A DNA stretch of 57,109 nucleotides. Source: Bacillota bacterium (GTDB taxonomy: Bacteria > Bacillota > Limnochordia > Darwinibacteriales > Darwinibacteriaceae). Below, in pieces: positions 1 to 6,684 of the stretch. The notes below the pieces were generated by a model. The model was not told the origin of the DNA, did no database searches, and saw only the letters and a list, made by a program, of their open reading frames with translations. Positions within the stretch are counted from its first letter, which is position 1. The number at the start of each line of letters is the position of its first letter. The stretch covers positions 1 to 57,109 of the forward strand of contig JAKOTU010000095.1 of assembly GCA_029776155.1 (NCBI GenBank), written 5' to 3'. Position numbers and translations under genes: made by a program.

Positions 1-710
1 TGAGGAAAGTCCCGGGTATGCTGGTCTTTGTCTTTACAGCAGCGGTTCTGCTCACCACTTCCCTGCTTGGCTTCGCGCAAGGAATCGGTACAGTAACCCA
101 GGTCGGACTGGAGAACTTTGTGTATGTGTATCAAGAAGTACTCAGTGAAGTGATCATCCTGCAGCTCGGCGACAGAAACGAAGCTTCCATGGAGCAGTTC
201 GGTGCAGAGCACATCGCCGGTCTCTCCCAGATCGGCAACGAGAACACCATGGAGATCTGGCAGCTGGGTCAAAGGGATCTGGTCCTGGCAGTGCAGGGCG
301 GTGCTGGAAACGAGGGATCAATCAGCCAGATGCACTCTTCGGCCGGAACCTCTAGCGGCGGGGTATCGGACAACGATGCCTTCACCTACCAGGGTGGGCT
401 GTTCAACAGGCTGAACGTGCTGCAGGTGGGAGATGACAACACCACTTCCATTTATCAGATTGACAACAACAACGAGGTCTTTGTGGTGCAGGAACAGTTT
501 CCCCTCGGTGCCGGCAGAAATGCGGCCCTCATAGTCCAGGCCGGCGTCAATAACTGGGCTTCCGCCCTGCAGCTCGGAGCCCAGCAGATGCTCCGCAGCA
601 TGCAGTTCGGTAATGACAACAGCAGCACCATCAGTCAAACCGGCAGCGGAAACCGCACTTCTGTGCTGCAGGACGGCAGCGGTAATGTGTTCAGCGCTGC
701 CCAAAGCTAG
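1..710 (+). CDS. Curlin-repeat amyloid subunit (CsgA/CsgB-like), 5' end cut by window
   Basis: Predicted secreted functional-amyloid subunit of a curli system. The first ATG is at 18, but the frame stays open to the window edge and positions 1-2 read TG, so a start codon NTG beginning one base outside the window would give MRKVPG followed by a hydrophobic stretch ending GFAQG, a better signal peptide than the one from base 18. The rest is a series of degenerate curlin repeats (Q-x-G-x-x-N, for example QLGDRN, QIGNEN, QVGDDN, QFGNDN) spaced about 11 residues apart, interrupted near residues 103-125 by a Ser/Gly-rich linker. It is followed 17 bases later by the beta-barrel gene and then csgF and csgG. 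Repeats are less regular than in the curlin at 2749, so a CsgB-like nucleator role is possible but unproven. Confidence 0.85.
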   Translation, partial: RKVPGMLVFVFTAAVLLTTSLLGFAQGIGTVTQVGLENFVYVYQEVLSEVIILQLGDRNEASMEQFGAEHIAGLSQIGNENTMEIWQLGQRDLVLAVQGGAGNEGSISQMHSSAGTSSGGVSDNDAFTYQGGLFNRLNVLQVGDDNTTSIYQIDNNNEVFVVQEQFPLGAGRNAALIVQAGVNNWASALQLGAQQMLRSMQFGNDNSSTISQTGSGNRTSVLQDGSGNVFSAAQS

Positions 711-727
711 TAGAAAGGAGAGTCCCT

Positions 728-1252
728 ATGAAAATAAGGAGTGTCTCAGCAGCTGTACTGCTCCTAGTATTGGCCTTGGGCAGCGTCCCAGTACTCGCCA
801 ACGGGCTGGGCAGCCAAGGAATCGAGCAGGACAGGATCGATCTCTTCCTCGCTTCCCAAAGGCTTTTAGATGAAGAACGCAGACCGCCCCACATGAAAGT
901 GGGTATGGTGGTCACCACCTTGGGTACAAGCAGTGAGGTTAACGTGGGAGCCCGCGTCGAAACCGCCCTGGGCCAGCAGCGCTATGCGAGCTTGGTTACG
1001 GAAATCATCTATCTGAAAGGGGAAAACGGCCTAGCTGGATTTGCTTCCATCAAGGTTGTACCCTTGCCTGACCTGGCCGTGCCCGTATACATAGGTGCTG
1101 GGGCAGGTTATGCCGATGGCTTTCGTTACCAGGTCTTCGCAGGGTTTGAGTTCGCTAAAAACTTCTTTGCAGAGGCCAGATACGTTAATCTTCCCGGCGG
1201 AATCGCCGGCCGGGGCCTGCACCTGGCCGCCGGCGTACAGTTTCTCTTCTAG
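728..1252 (+). CDS. Small outer-membrane beta-barrel protein inside the curli operon
   Basis: A 174-residue exported protein with no family I can name. It has a clear signal peptide (basic MKIR, hydrophobic core, cleavage near VLANG). From about residue 55 it alternates polar and hydrophobic residues in short strands separated by Gly/Pro turns, and it ends in a strand with C-terminal Phe (AGVQFLF), the typical signature of an outer-membrane barrel recognised by the BAM machinery. Size suits an 8-strand barrel. The ribosome site AAAGGAG lies 8 bases before the ATG. It sits between a curlin and csgF, so a role in curli export, anchoring or assembly is likely by context. It resembles none of CsgB, C, E or H by eye. 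Confidence 0.7.
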   Translation: MKIRSVSAAVLLLVLALGSVPVLANGLGSQGIEQDRIDLFLASQRLLDEERRPPHMKVGMVVTTLGTSSEVNVGARVETALGQQRYASLVTEIIYLKGENGLAGFASIKVVPLPDLAVPVYIGAGAGYADGFRYQVFAGFEFAKNFFAEARYVNLPGGIAGRGLHLAAGVQFLF

Positions 1253-1267
1253 AGGAGGTTGAAAACA

Positions 1268-1690
1268 GTGAAACGACTTGTTCTTTTGGGCCTTGTGGCA
1301 GTGCTCTTGCTGGGCGTAAGCACGCAAGCACTGGCCACCTACACCATGACTTGGGGATTCCAGCTGCTCAACAACCCCAATGCGCGCCAAGTGGCCCTGA
1401 ACGTGGCCCAGGCGCAGGAGGAGTTGAGCAGGGTAACGGAAGAGCAGAGCGGACTGGATCGCTTTAAGGAAAGCCTGGACCGCATGGTCATGAGTAAAGC
1501 CATCCGTGACATTGTCTATTACGAGCCGGACGGGGGAGAATTCTACGGGTTCATCCCGGTTGACGATGGCTGGATCTACTATGAGTGGGACGATGTGAGC
1601 CAATCCATGAAGATCTACCACTACGCCAACGGCAGCTGGACCGAGATCTCCATCGATACTGGCAGTCAGCCGGCTCCTCCAAGCTTCTAA
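1268..1690 (+). CDS. csgF: CsgF-like curli assembly factor
   Basis: CsgF binds the CsgG pore and couples secretion to nucleation of curli at the cell surface. After a signal peptide ending QALA, the mature N-terminus TYTMTWGFQ...NNPNA...ALNVAQAQ closely parallels E. coli CsgF (TMTFQFRNPNFGGNPN...LLNSAQAQ), the segment that inserts into the CsgG channel. The middle (LDRFKESLDRMVMSKAIRDI) parallels its [20 protein letters not shown] helix, and the end is acidic/aromatic and diverged. I chose GTG at 1268 over TTG at 1259 because the ribosome site AGAGGAGG (1251-1258) abuts the TTG but lies 9 bases before the GTG. It is 15 bases downstream of the barrel gene and 32 bases before csgG. The resemblance to CsgF was judged by eye. 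Confidence 0.78.
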   Translation: MKRLVLLGLVAVLLLGVSTQALATYTMTWGFQLLNNPNARQVALNVAQAQEELSRVTEEQSGLDRFKESLDRMVMSKAIRDIVYYEPDGGEFYGFIPVDDGWIYYEWDDVSQSMKIYHYANGSWTEISIDTGSQPAPPSF

Positions 1691-1722
1691 CGCACGGAGC
1701 CCAAGTGTAAAGGAGGGACAAC

Positions 1723-2520
1723 ATGGAATTTATCATGATCGGGATCATGACTTTGGCGTTGTTGTTTGGAGGCATGTCCGGAGCCAAAACCACCCCCCCA
1801 CCCACCGAGATCGAAGTGGCCCAGGCTATGGAGCAGGTTCTGCAGGCTCCCGAGTCCATACTTCTATCGGAGGCGAATGTGACCACGGCAAGCCAGCTTC
1901 TCGCGGCGCTTCCTGAGCCTAAAGAGAAGATTCCCGTGGCCATCTACGCCATTACGGACACCACCGGACAACTTAAGGCCGATGGTGGGGCCGCATCCAC
2001 AGTGGTCTCCCAGGGAACCACAGAAATGCTCATCACCGCCCTGCAGAGGTCGCGCCAGTTTGCCGTTTTGGACCGGGCCCGCTTTGCCGACCTGATTAAC
2101 GAGCAGAACCTGGTCACCAGCAACAGGATTAAGCCGGGGGAAGGACCGGTTCCCGGCCAGCTCACCGGAGCCAGGTATATGATCAGCGGGTCCATTACCG
2201 AATACCAAGTGAGCAAGGAAACAGGCGGCATAGGGCTGATCATAGCCGGCAAAGGGGGTACCAAAGAGTATGCCCGGGCCACAGTGGCCCTTGATCTGCG
2301 GGTGACGGACCTGACCAGCGGCGAGGTAGTCTGGGCAGAAAGCCTGCGGGGAGAAGTGATTGGTGAGAAGGTCGGTGTCCAGCTCTTCTCCTTCCTCGGG
2401 AAGAATATTGTGGAATTTGAGACTGGTCAAGGAAAACAGCAAGTGATAAACTTAGTTGTGAGGACATTATTAGAAGAAGCTGTCTTCAAACTAGTGCAGT
2501 CTAAAGTACTTACCAACTAG
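1723..2520 (+). CDS. csgG: CsgG-like curli secretion channel
   Basis: CsgG forms the nonameric outer-membrane pore that exports curli subunits. The protein (265 aa; E. coli 277) matches the family across its length: KIPVAIYAITDTTGQ, TEMLITALQRSRQFAVLDR, LINEQNLV, LTGARYMISGSITEYQ, TGGIGL, ATVALDLRVTDLTSGEVVWAESLRGE, VGVQLFSF and a C-terminal LLEEAVFKLV. Two things are odd. First, the hydrophobic N-terminus (about residues 5-17) is followed by GAKTT with no lipobox Cys, so lipid anchoring as in E. coli is not predicted. Second, the constriction loop reads LKADGGAAST where E. coli has FKPYPASNFST, so the Tyr, Asn and Phe that narrow the pore are absent. Ribosome site AAAGGAGGG precedes the ATG by 7 bases. 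Confidence 0.9.
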   Translation: MEFIMIGIMTLALLFGGMSGAKTTPPPTEIEVAQAMEQVLQAPESILLSEANVTTASQLLAALPEPKEKIPVAIYAITDTTGQLKADGGAASTVVSQGTTEMLITALQRSRQFAVLDRARFADLINEQNLVTSNRIKPGEGPVPGQLTGARYMISGSITEYQVSKETGGIGLIIAGKGGTKEYARATVALDLRVTDLTSGEVVWAESLRGEVIGEKVGVQLFSFLGKNIVEFETGQGKQQVINLVVRTLLEEAVFKLVQSKVLTN

Positions 2521-2527
2521 CAAATCC

Positions 2528-2545
2528 CGCGGCATTCCGCAGCCG
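2528..2545 (+). other. Small hairpin after csgG
   Basis: Arms GCGGC and GCCGC with an 8-base loop lie just after the csgG stop codon. There is no T-tract, so it is at best a weak terminator or an mRNA-end stabiliser separating csgG from the riboswitch-controlled curlin gene. Confidence 0.3.
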
Positions 2546-2639
2546 CACCCAACACTGCTCTCGGAGTGGTAAGGGTCTAGCCAGGCTTACCGTGCTCCAG
2601 AGTCCAAGAACGATCCGCAAACACATTTGAGAGACAGTA

Positions 2640-2658
2640 GAAAGAAGATTCTTCTTTC
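2640..2658. repeat. 9-bp perfect inverted repeat before the riboswitch
   Basis: GAAAGAAGA and TCTTCTTTC are perfect reverse complements separated by a single T. It could be a dimeric regulator site, or fold in RNA with a 3- to 5-base loop. No T-tract follows, so a terminator is unlikely. It ends a few bases before the aptamer begins. Confidence 0.5.
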
Positions 2659-2660
2659 CC

Positions 2661-2735
2661 TCAGATAAAGGTAAACCCATCGTGAGGTGGGGACACAAAG
2701 CCACGGGTCTAAGTAATTAGATAGCCGGGTTGCCA
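2661..2735 (+). ncRNA. Cyclic di-GMP-I riboswitch (GEMM-I) upstream of curlin gene
   Basis: The leader of the second curlin gene carries the GEMM-I core in order: AGGTAAACC, a CCATC/GGTGG helix closed by the GNRA tetraloop GTGA, GGGACACAAAGCC, then ACGGGTCTAA, a short variable stem, and AGATAGCCGGGTTGCC. This follows the family consensus apart from GGGACACAAAG in place of GGGACGCAAAG. The base before the AAACC block that corresponds to G20 of the Vibrio Vc2 aptamer is G, predicting c-di-GMP rather than cGAMP selectivity, and the A47 and C92 equivalents also appear kept. The aptamer ends directly against the ribosome site AAGGAGG (2735-2741), 8 bases before the curlin ATG. No terminator lies between, so control of translation initiation is the simplest model. 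The direction of control is unknown. Confidence 0.88.
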
Positions 2736-2748
2736 AGGAGGAAAACGA

Positions 2749-3243
2749 ATGAGGCAAAAAATGGCGTTGTTTGTATTGGTGTTGTTGGTGGCGGGGCTGC
2801 TCGGCAGTGCACAAGCACAGGCCCAGGAGCTCCAGCCCATGACACCTATGGATTTGGAGACCTGGTTCACCAACTTTTTCCAGGTCCCCGAAGATGAAAT
2901 AGAGCCCTTTGCGAACCTAGCGTTCGTCTACCAGGAAGGTAATGACAATAGTTCCGAGCAGATTCAGCAAGGCGAGAACAATCGGGCCTATGTCTACCAA
3001 TACGGTGAAGGAAACTATGTTCAGCAGTGGCAGAATGGCTGGGGAAACTGGGCGGGTGCCTATCAGGTGGGCAACCGCAACAACGCGGTTATTCATCAAG
3101 TAGGCACCAGCAACTGGGCGGGCACCTGCCAGCTTGGCGATGCCAATACAGCCAGGATCGAACAGAGCGGCTCCAGCTTCACCGCTCTGGTCACCCAGAT
3201 TGGCCATGGCAATTCTGCGGTGATCATCCAAGGAAGCAAGTAA
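2749..3243 (+). CDS. csgA: Curlin major-subunit-like protein, nine regular 11-residue repeats
   Basis: Predicted main fibre subunit of the curli amyloid. Signal peptide residues 1-25 (MRQKMALFVL...AQAQA), then a 35-residue N-terminal segment and, from residue 60 to 158, nine consecutive 11-residue units of form x-x-Q-x-G-x-x-N-x-x-x followed by a partial tenth (IIQGSK). Gln at position 3 and Gly at position 5 occur in 9 of 9 units, Asn at position 8 in 8 of 9. This suits a beta-solenoid of stacked strand-turn units. Unit 7 carries a lone Cys (TCQLGD). Ribosome site AAGGAGG abuts the c-di-GMP riboswitch, and a strong terminator follows at 3309. The symbol reflects the regular repeats and strong signal, not a proven orthology. 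Confidence 0.9.
   Translation: MRQKMALFVLVLLVAGLLGSAQAQAQELQPMTPMDLETWFTNFFQVPEDEIEPFANLAFVYQEGNDNSSEQIQQGENNRAYVYQYGEGNYVQQWQNGWGNWAGAYQVGNRNNAVIHQVGTSNWAGTCQLGDANTARIEQSGSSFTALVTQIGHGNSAVIIQGSK
2926..3222 (+). repeat. Nine tandem 33-bp units encoding curlin repeats
   Basis: Each 33-base unit encodes an 11-residue strand-turn with invariant Gln3 and Gly5. Protein-level conservation is strong while the DNA has diverged between units, so this is old internal duplication under selection and not recent tandem expansion. Confidence 0.85.
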
Positions 3244-3308
3244 TTTCTTGGTTTAAAGCAAACCAAGCAGGCGCGGTAAGCCAAGTGGGTGGTCCTTACC
3301 CACGAGGG

Positions 3309-3340
3309 GAGGTCAAGATCCTGTGATCTTGACCTCTTTT
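3309..3340. terminator. Bidirectional terminator between curlin and SleB-like gene
   Basis: 12-bp perfect stem (arms GAGGTCAAGATC and GATCTTGACCTC) with loop CTGT, followed by TTTT on the plus strand. It ends the curli transcript and stands directly at the 3' end of the convergent hydrolase gene. Confidence 0.85.
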
Positions 3341-3341
3341 C

Positions 3342-3944
3342 CTAAGCAAAAACGTGGTTGCCGATCTGCAGCTTCACCTGCCTGGTCCAGACCCAGCTGG
3401 AAGCGGGCACTTTGCGGGGATTCCAAAAAAAGAGGGCTCCATTGGTGGGATCCGCTCCCCCCCACGCTTCCAGCACCGCAAGATAGGCCAAATTGTTGGG
3501 GATTTGGTTGATGGAGCCGTTGGCCACCGGCTCAAACTGGCCGGGTTGGTACACTGCCCCCGCCACGCTGTTGGGAAACTCGGGGTGCCGCACCCGGTTC
3601 AGCAGCACCGCGGCCACCGCTACCTGCCCCTCAAAGGGTTCACCCCGGGCTTCTGCATAGACCAGCCGGGCCAAAAGCGCGATATCCGCCAGATCCTGCT
3701 GGGTATAGCTGCCCTCGGGCAGGGGAAATCCCCCTTCCAGGGAAGGCAAAGTGGCGGTGGGAACAACAGGCTCGGGCTCTGCCTCCCCGTTTTCCCCCGT
3801 TGTGGGTATGCTCAGCTCTTGGCCGGGATAGATCACATCGCCGGCAAGCCCGTTGGCCGCCCGGAGCTCTTCTAGGGTCACCCCGTACAAAAGGCTGATG
3901 CTCCACAGGGTTTCACCGGCCTGCACCGTATGCTTGAGGGACAT
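3342..3944 (-). CDS. LysM plus SleB-type cell wall hydrolase
   Basis: Probable spore-cortex-lytic-like peptidoglycan hydrolase. Residues 3-50 are a LysM domain (HTVQAGETLWSISLLYGVTLEELRAANGL...IYPGQELSIP). Residues 80-200 are a Hydrolase_2/SleB catalytic domain with LARLVYAEARGEPFEGQVAVAAVLLNRV, where the Glu in YAEARGE is the expected catalytic acid. A Glu/Pro-rich linker joins them. The start at 3944 has the ribosome site AAGGAGG 9 bases upstream; an open frame extends to 4034 but without a site. There is no signal peptide, which is seen in other LysM-SleB proteins of Bacillota. Its presence hints at sporulation but does not prove it. Confidence 0.85.
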   Translation of the reverse strand: MSLKHTVQAGETLWSISLLYGVTLEELRAANGLAGDVIYPGQELSIPTTGENGEAEPEPVVPTATLPSLEGGFPLPEGSYTQQDLADIALLARLVYAEARGEPFEGQVAVAAVLLNRVRHPEFPNSVAGAVYQPGQFEPVANGSINQIPNNLAYLAVLEAWGGADPTNGALFFWNPRKVPASSWVWTRQVKLQIGNHVFA

Positions 3945-4080
3945 CTCTTTTCCTCCTTGTGCAGTTTGCTGTTGGTACAGCATATGCACCGGGGCCTGAC
4001 AGGCACCCCCACCGGTGAAGGAAGAACGGCCCATTTGTCAAAGTATAGTCTGTAAATCGAGTTTTCAGGAGGAGATGACC

Positions 4081-4788
4081 ATGACCACACCGCACAACGC
4101 GGCTAAACCAGGAGAGATCGCCAAGACCGTCTTAATGGCCGGGGATCCCCTGCGGGCAAAATTCGTTGCCGAAACCTACTTGGAAGATGTAAAATGTTAT
4201 AATGAAATCCGGGGCATGTACGGCTTTACCGGTCTTTATAAGGGCAAGCCCGTCTCGGTGCAGGGCCACGGCATGGGTATGCCTTCCATTGGCATCTACA
4301 GCTACGAGCTGTACAATATGTATGATGTGGACAACATCATCCGTATCGGCTCCGCCGGCGCCATCAGCGACGATGTGCACATTATGGATCTGGTATTCGC
4401 CATGGGCGCCTGCACCGATTCCAACTACGCCTATCAGTACAAGCTTCCCGGCACCTATGCCCCCATCGCTTCCTGGGAGCTGCTCAGCAAAGCGGTGGAG
4501 ATCGCCCAAGCTAAAGGGCAGCGCTTCTTTGTGGGCAATGTGCTGTCCTCGGATGTCTTCTACAACCAGTACGGCAGGCCCGACTCCTGGAAAGAGATGG
4601 GCGTTTTGGCCGTGGAAATGGAAGCGGCTGCCCTGTACATGAACGCGGCCAAGGCGAAAAAGAATGCCCTGACCATGCTGACCATTTCCGACGAAGTGTA
4701 CAGCGGCCGGGAGCTGCCGCCCCAAGACCGTCAGGTGGGCTTTACCACCATGATGGAGATCGCTTTAGAGCTGGCCGCCAGTCTCTAA
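4081..4788 (+). CDS. deoD: Purine nucleoside phosphorylase, DeoD type
   Basis: Cytosolic hexameric phosphorylase that splits purine (deoxy)ribonucleosides with phosphate in nucleoside salvage. 235 residues, the usual length. Family motifs are present: KTVLMAGDPLRAKF (phosphate loop), GMGMPSIGIYSYEL, IIRIGSAGAI, MEAAALYMNAA and TISDEV, whose Asp is the catalytic acid for 6-oxo and 6-amino purines. ATG 4081 is preferred over ATG 4075 because the ribosome site AGGAGGA ends 7 bases before it. A hairpin terminator follows at 4806. Confidence 0.95.
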   Translation: MTTPHNAAKPGEIAKTVLMAGDPLRAKFVAETYLEDVKCYNEIRGMYGFTGLYKGKPVSVQGHGMGMPSIGIYSYELYNMYDVDNIIRIGSAGAISDDVHIMDLVFAMGACTDSNYAYQYKLPGTYAPIASWELLSKAVEIAQAKGQRFFVGNVLSSDVFYNQYGRPDSWKEMGVLAVEMEAAALYMNAAKAKKNALTMLTISDEVYSGRELPPQDRQVGFTTMMEIALELAASL

Positions 4789-4805
4789 CGCGGCCCAAGC
4801 CCAGC

Positions 4806-4835
4806 AACCCAACCCGCTTGGGTTGGGTTATCTTT
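4806..4835 (+). terminator. Terminator after deoD
   Basis: 10-bp perfect stem (arms AACCCAACCC and GGGTTGGGTT) with loop GCTT, followed by ATCTTTA. The T-tract is poor, so read-through into the decarboxylase gene is possible. Confidence 0.6.
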
Positions 4836-4866
4836 ATGCCAATCCTTGTTAGTGTGGAGGTTACCG

Positions 4867-6123
4867 ATGAAAAGACCATTTGCCAGTGCCGAACAGCTGC
4901 ACGCCATCGCAGCAGAATACCCCACTCCCTTCCACCTCTACGATGAGCGGGGAATCCGCGCAAACGCCCGCAGATTGCACCAAGCTTTTGCCTGGAATGG
5001 GGGCTTTAAGGAGTACTTTGCCGTCAAGGCTAATCCTAATCCTGTCATCCTCTCCCTCCTCAAGGAAGAGGGCTGCGGAGTGGACTGCGCCACCTCCACA
5101 GAGCTGCTCTTAGCCGAAGCCCTGGGCTTTAAGGGCGAAGAGATCATGTTCTCATCCAATATGACTCCCTTTGAGAGTTTCCTGCTGGCCCATAGACTGG
5201 GAGCCATCATCAACTTGGATGATCTGACCGATGTGGAGTACATCGCCAAGCTGCCCTCGATTCCCAAAAAGATGTGCCTGCGCTACAACCCAGGGGGCAC
5301 CTTTGTGGTGAGCAACGGCATTATGGATACGCCCGCGGAGGCCAAATTCGGCATGACCCGCCCCCAGCTCACCCAGGCCGTTCGGGAACTCCTAAGATTG
5401 GGTGTTGAGGAGTTCGGTCTGCATGCCTTTTTAGTAAGCAATGCAGTGACCAACGATTATTACCCAGCCCTGGCCCGGCTCCTCTTTGAAGTGGTGCGGG
5501 ACCTCCATGCAGAGACGGGTGCCCACTTCACCTTTGTCAACCTCTCGGGAGGCCTGGGGATACCCTACCATCCCGAACAGAAGCCGGTGGACATCCAAGC
5601 GGTGAGTGACGGCGTGCGGCAGGCCTTTGGGGAGGTTTTAGCCCCAGCAGGCTTGGACCATCTGGCCATTGTCACCGAACTGGGGCGTTATATGCTCGCA
5701 CCCTACGGCCATCTGGTGAGCACCGCCATCCGCCGCAAAGAGACCCACAAAAGCTATATCGGCCTGGATGCCTGCGCCGCGGACCTGATGCGCCCGGCCA
5801 TCTACAAAGCCTATCACCACATCACCGTGGTGGGTAAAGAAGATCACCCCCACGACCACATTTACGATGTGGTTGGGGGGCTTTGCGAAAACAACGATAA
5901 ATTTGCCATTGACCGTCCCCTGCCCAAGATAGAGCTGGGGGACTTAATCGTGATCCACGACACAGGAGCCCACGGTTATGCCATGGGCTACAACTACAAC
6001 GGACGGCTGCGCTCGGCGGAACTGCTGCTCCGCAGCGACGGGACGGTGGAGCTGATCCGCCGCGCCGAAACGGTGGACGATTATTTCGCCACCATGAAGT
6101 TTCCCCACTCAGCGCGCCTTTAG
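4867..6123 (+). CDS. lysA: Diaminopimelate decarboxylase-like PLP enzyme
   Basis: Fold-type III PLP decarboxylase of the LysA/alanine-racemase-barrel family, expected to convert meso-diaminopimelate to lysine. The PLP lysine is in FAVKANPN (residues 52-59). GGLGIPY supplies the phosphate-binding glycine loop, and GLCENND corresponds to the CESSD motif of the active site. One departure: the substrate-arm motif usually EPGR reads ELGR (TELGRYM). At 418 residues the length is typical. The start at 4867 has GGAGGT 6 bases upstream. The divergence leaves open that another amino acid is the substrate. It overlaps the 3' end of the convergent msrA by 15 bases. Confidence 0.82.
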   Translation: MKRPFASAEQLHAIAAEYPTPFHLYDERGIRANARRLHQAFAWNGGFKEYFAVKANPNPVILSLLKEEGCGVDCATSTELLLAEALGFKGEEIMFSSNMTPFESFLLAHRLGAIINLDDLTDVEYIAKLPSIPKKMCLRYNPGGTFVVSNGIMDTPAEAKFGMTRPQLTQAVRELLRLGVEEFGLHAFLVSNAVTNDYYPALARLLFEVVRDLHAETGAHFTFVNLSGGLGIPYHPEQKPVDIQAVSDGVRQAFGEVLAPAGLDHLAIVTELGRYMLAPYGHLVSTAIRRKETHKSYIGLDACAADLMRPAIYKAYHHITVVGKEDHPHDHIYDVVGGLCENNDKFAIDRPLPKIELGDLIVIHDTGAHGYAMGYNYNGRLRSAELLLRSDGTVELIRRAETVDDYFATMKFPHSARL

Positions 6124-6642
6124 CCGATCCGCAAACTTTTGGCGGAACTTTGCTACTTTCGGGGCGATCACCGCGCTGCAGTAAGTCTGCTGGGGATTGC
6201 GCCGGAAATACTCCCGGTGGTAGTCTTCAGCAGGCCAAAACTTCTCCAGCGGGGCGATCTCCGTCACGATGGGATCCTCCCACAGGGCAGCCATCTCGGC
6301 CTTGATCCTTTCGGCGATCTGACAATCTTCCTCGCTTGCGTAGAAGATAATTGAGCGGTACTGGGTACCCACATCCCCTCCCTGACGGTTGAGGGTGGTG
6401 GGATCGTGGGTGCTGAAGAAGATGCGCAGCAGATCGTCGTAGCTGATCACTTCCGGATCATAGGTAACCTGCACCACCTCCGCGTGCCCGGTCTGGTCGG
6501 TGCACACCAGCTCGTAGGTGGGGTTAGCCACGTGGCCCCCGCTGTAGCCGGGGATCACTTCCAAAACCCCGTTGAGCTCTGTGAAGATCGCCTCTACACA
6601 CCAAAAACAGCCTCCGCCAAACACGGCTGTTGCTTGCGCCAT
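6109..6642 (-). CDS. msrA: Peptide methionine sulfoxide reductase A
   Basis: Reduces methionine-S-sulfoxide in oxidised proteins using thioredoxin. 177 residues. The catalytic motif GGGCFWCVEAIF is at residues 9-20 with the nucleophilic Cys in GCFW, followed by the conserved YSGGHVANPTYE and GHAEVVQVTYDP segments. A Cys near the C-terminus (TYCSAVIAPK) could act as resolving cysteine. No MsrB domain is fused. Its ATG abuts the ATG-side end of the divergent methyltransferase open frame. Confidence 0.95.
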   Translation of the reverse strand: MAQATAVFGGGCFWCVEAIFTELNGVLEVIPGYSGGHVANPTYELVCTDQTGHAEVVQVTYDPEVISYDDLLRIFFSTHDPTTLNRQGGDVGTQYRSIIFYASEEDCQIAERIKAEMAALWEDPIVTEIAPLEKFWPAEDYHREYFRRNPQQTYCSAVIAPKVAKFRQKFADRLKAR

Positions 6643-6684
6643 ATGCCAGTTCCCCCCAAGATCAGTTTAGAAAAAGGTGATTCC

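Noticed and set aside
728..1252. Assigning the barrel gene as csgB, csgE or csgC
   Set aside because: No curlin repeats, no CsgE-like sequence and a Phe-terminated barrel pattern that none of these have.
2926..3222. Regular 33-base units resembling a tandem DNA repeat or CRISPR-like array
   Set aside because: Units are one continuous reading frame coding for curlin repeats; there are no spacers and the DNA differs between units.
4015..4080. Upstream in-frame start for deoD at 4015
   Set aside because: The known N-terminus of DeoD and the ribosome site fit ATG 4081; the extra residues have no family support.
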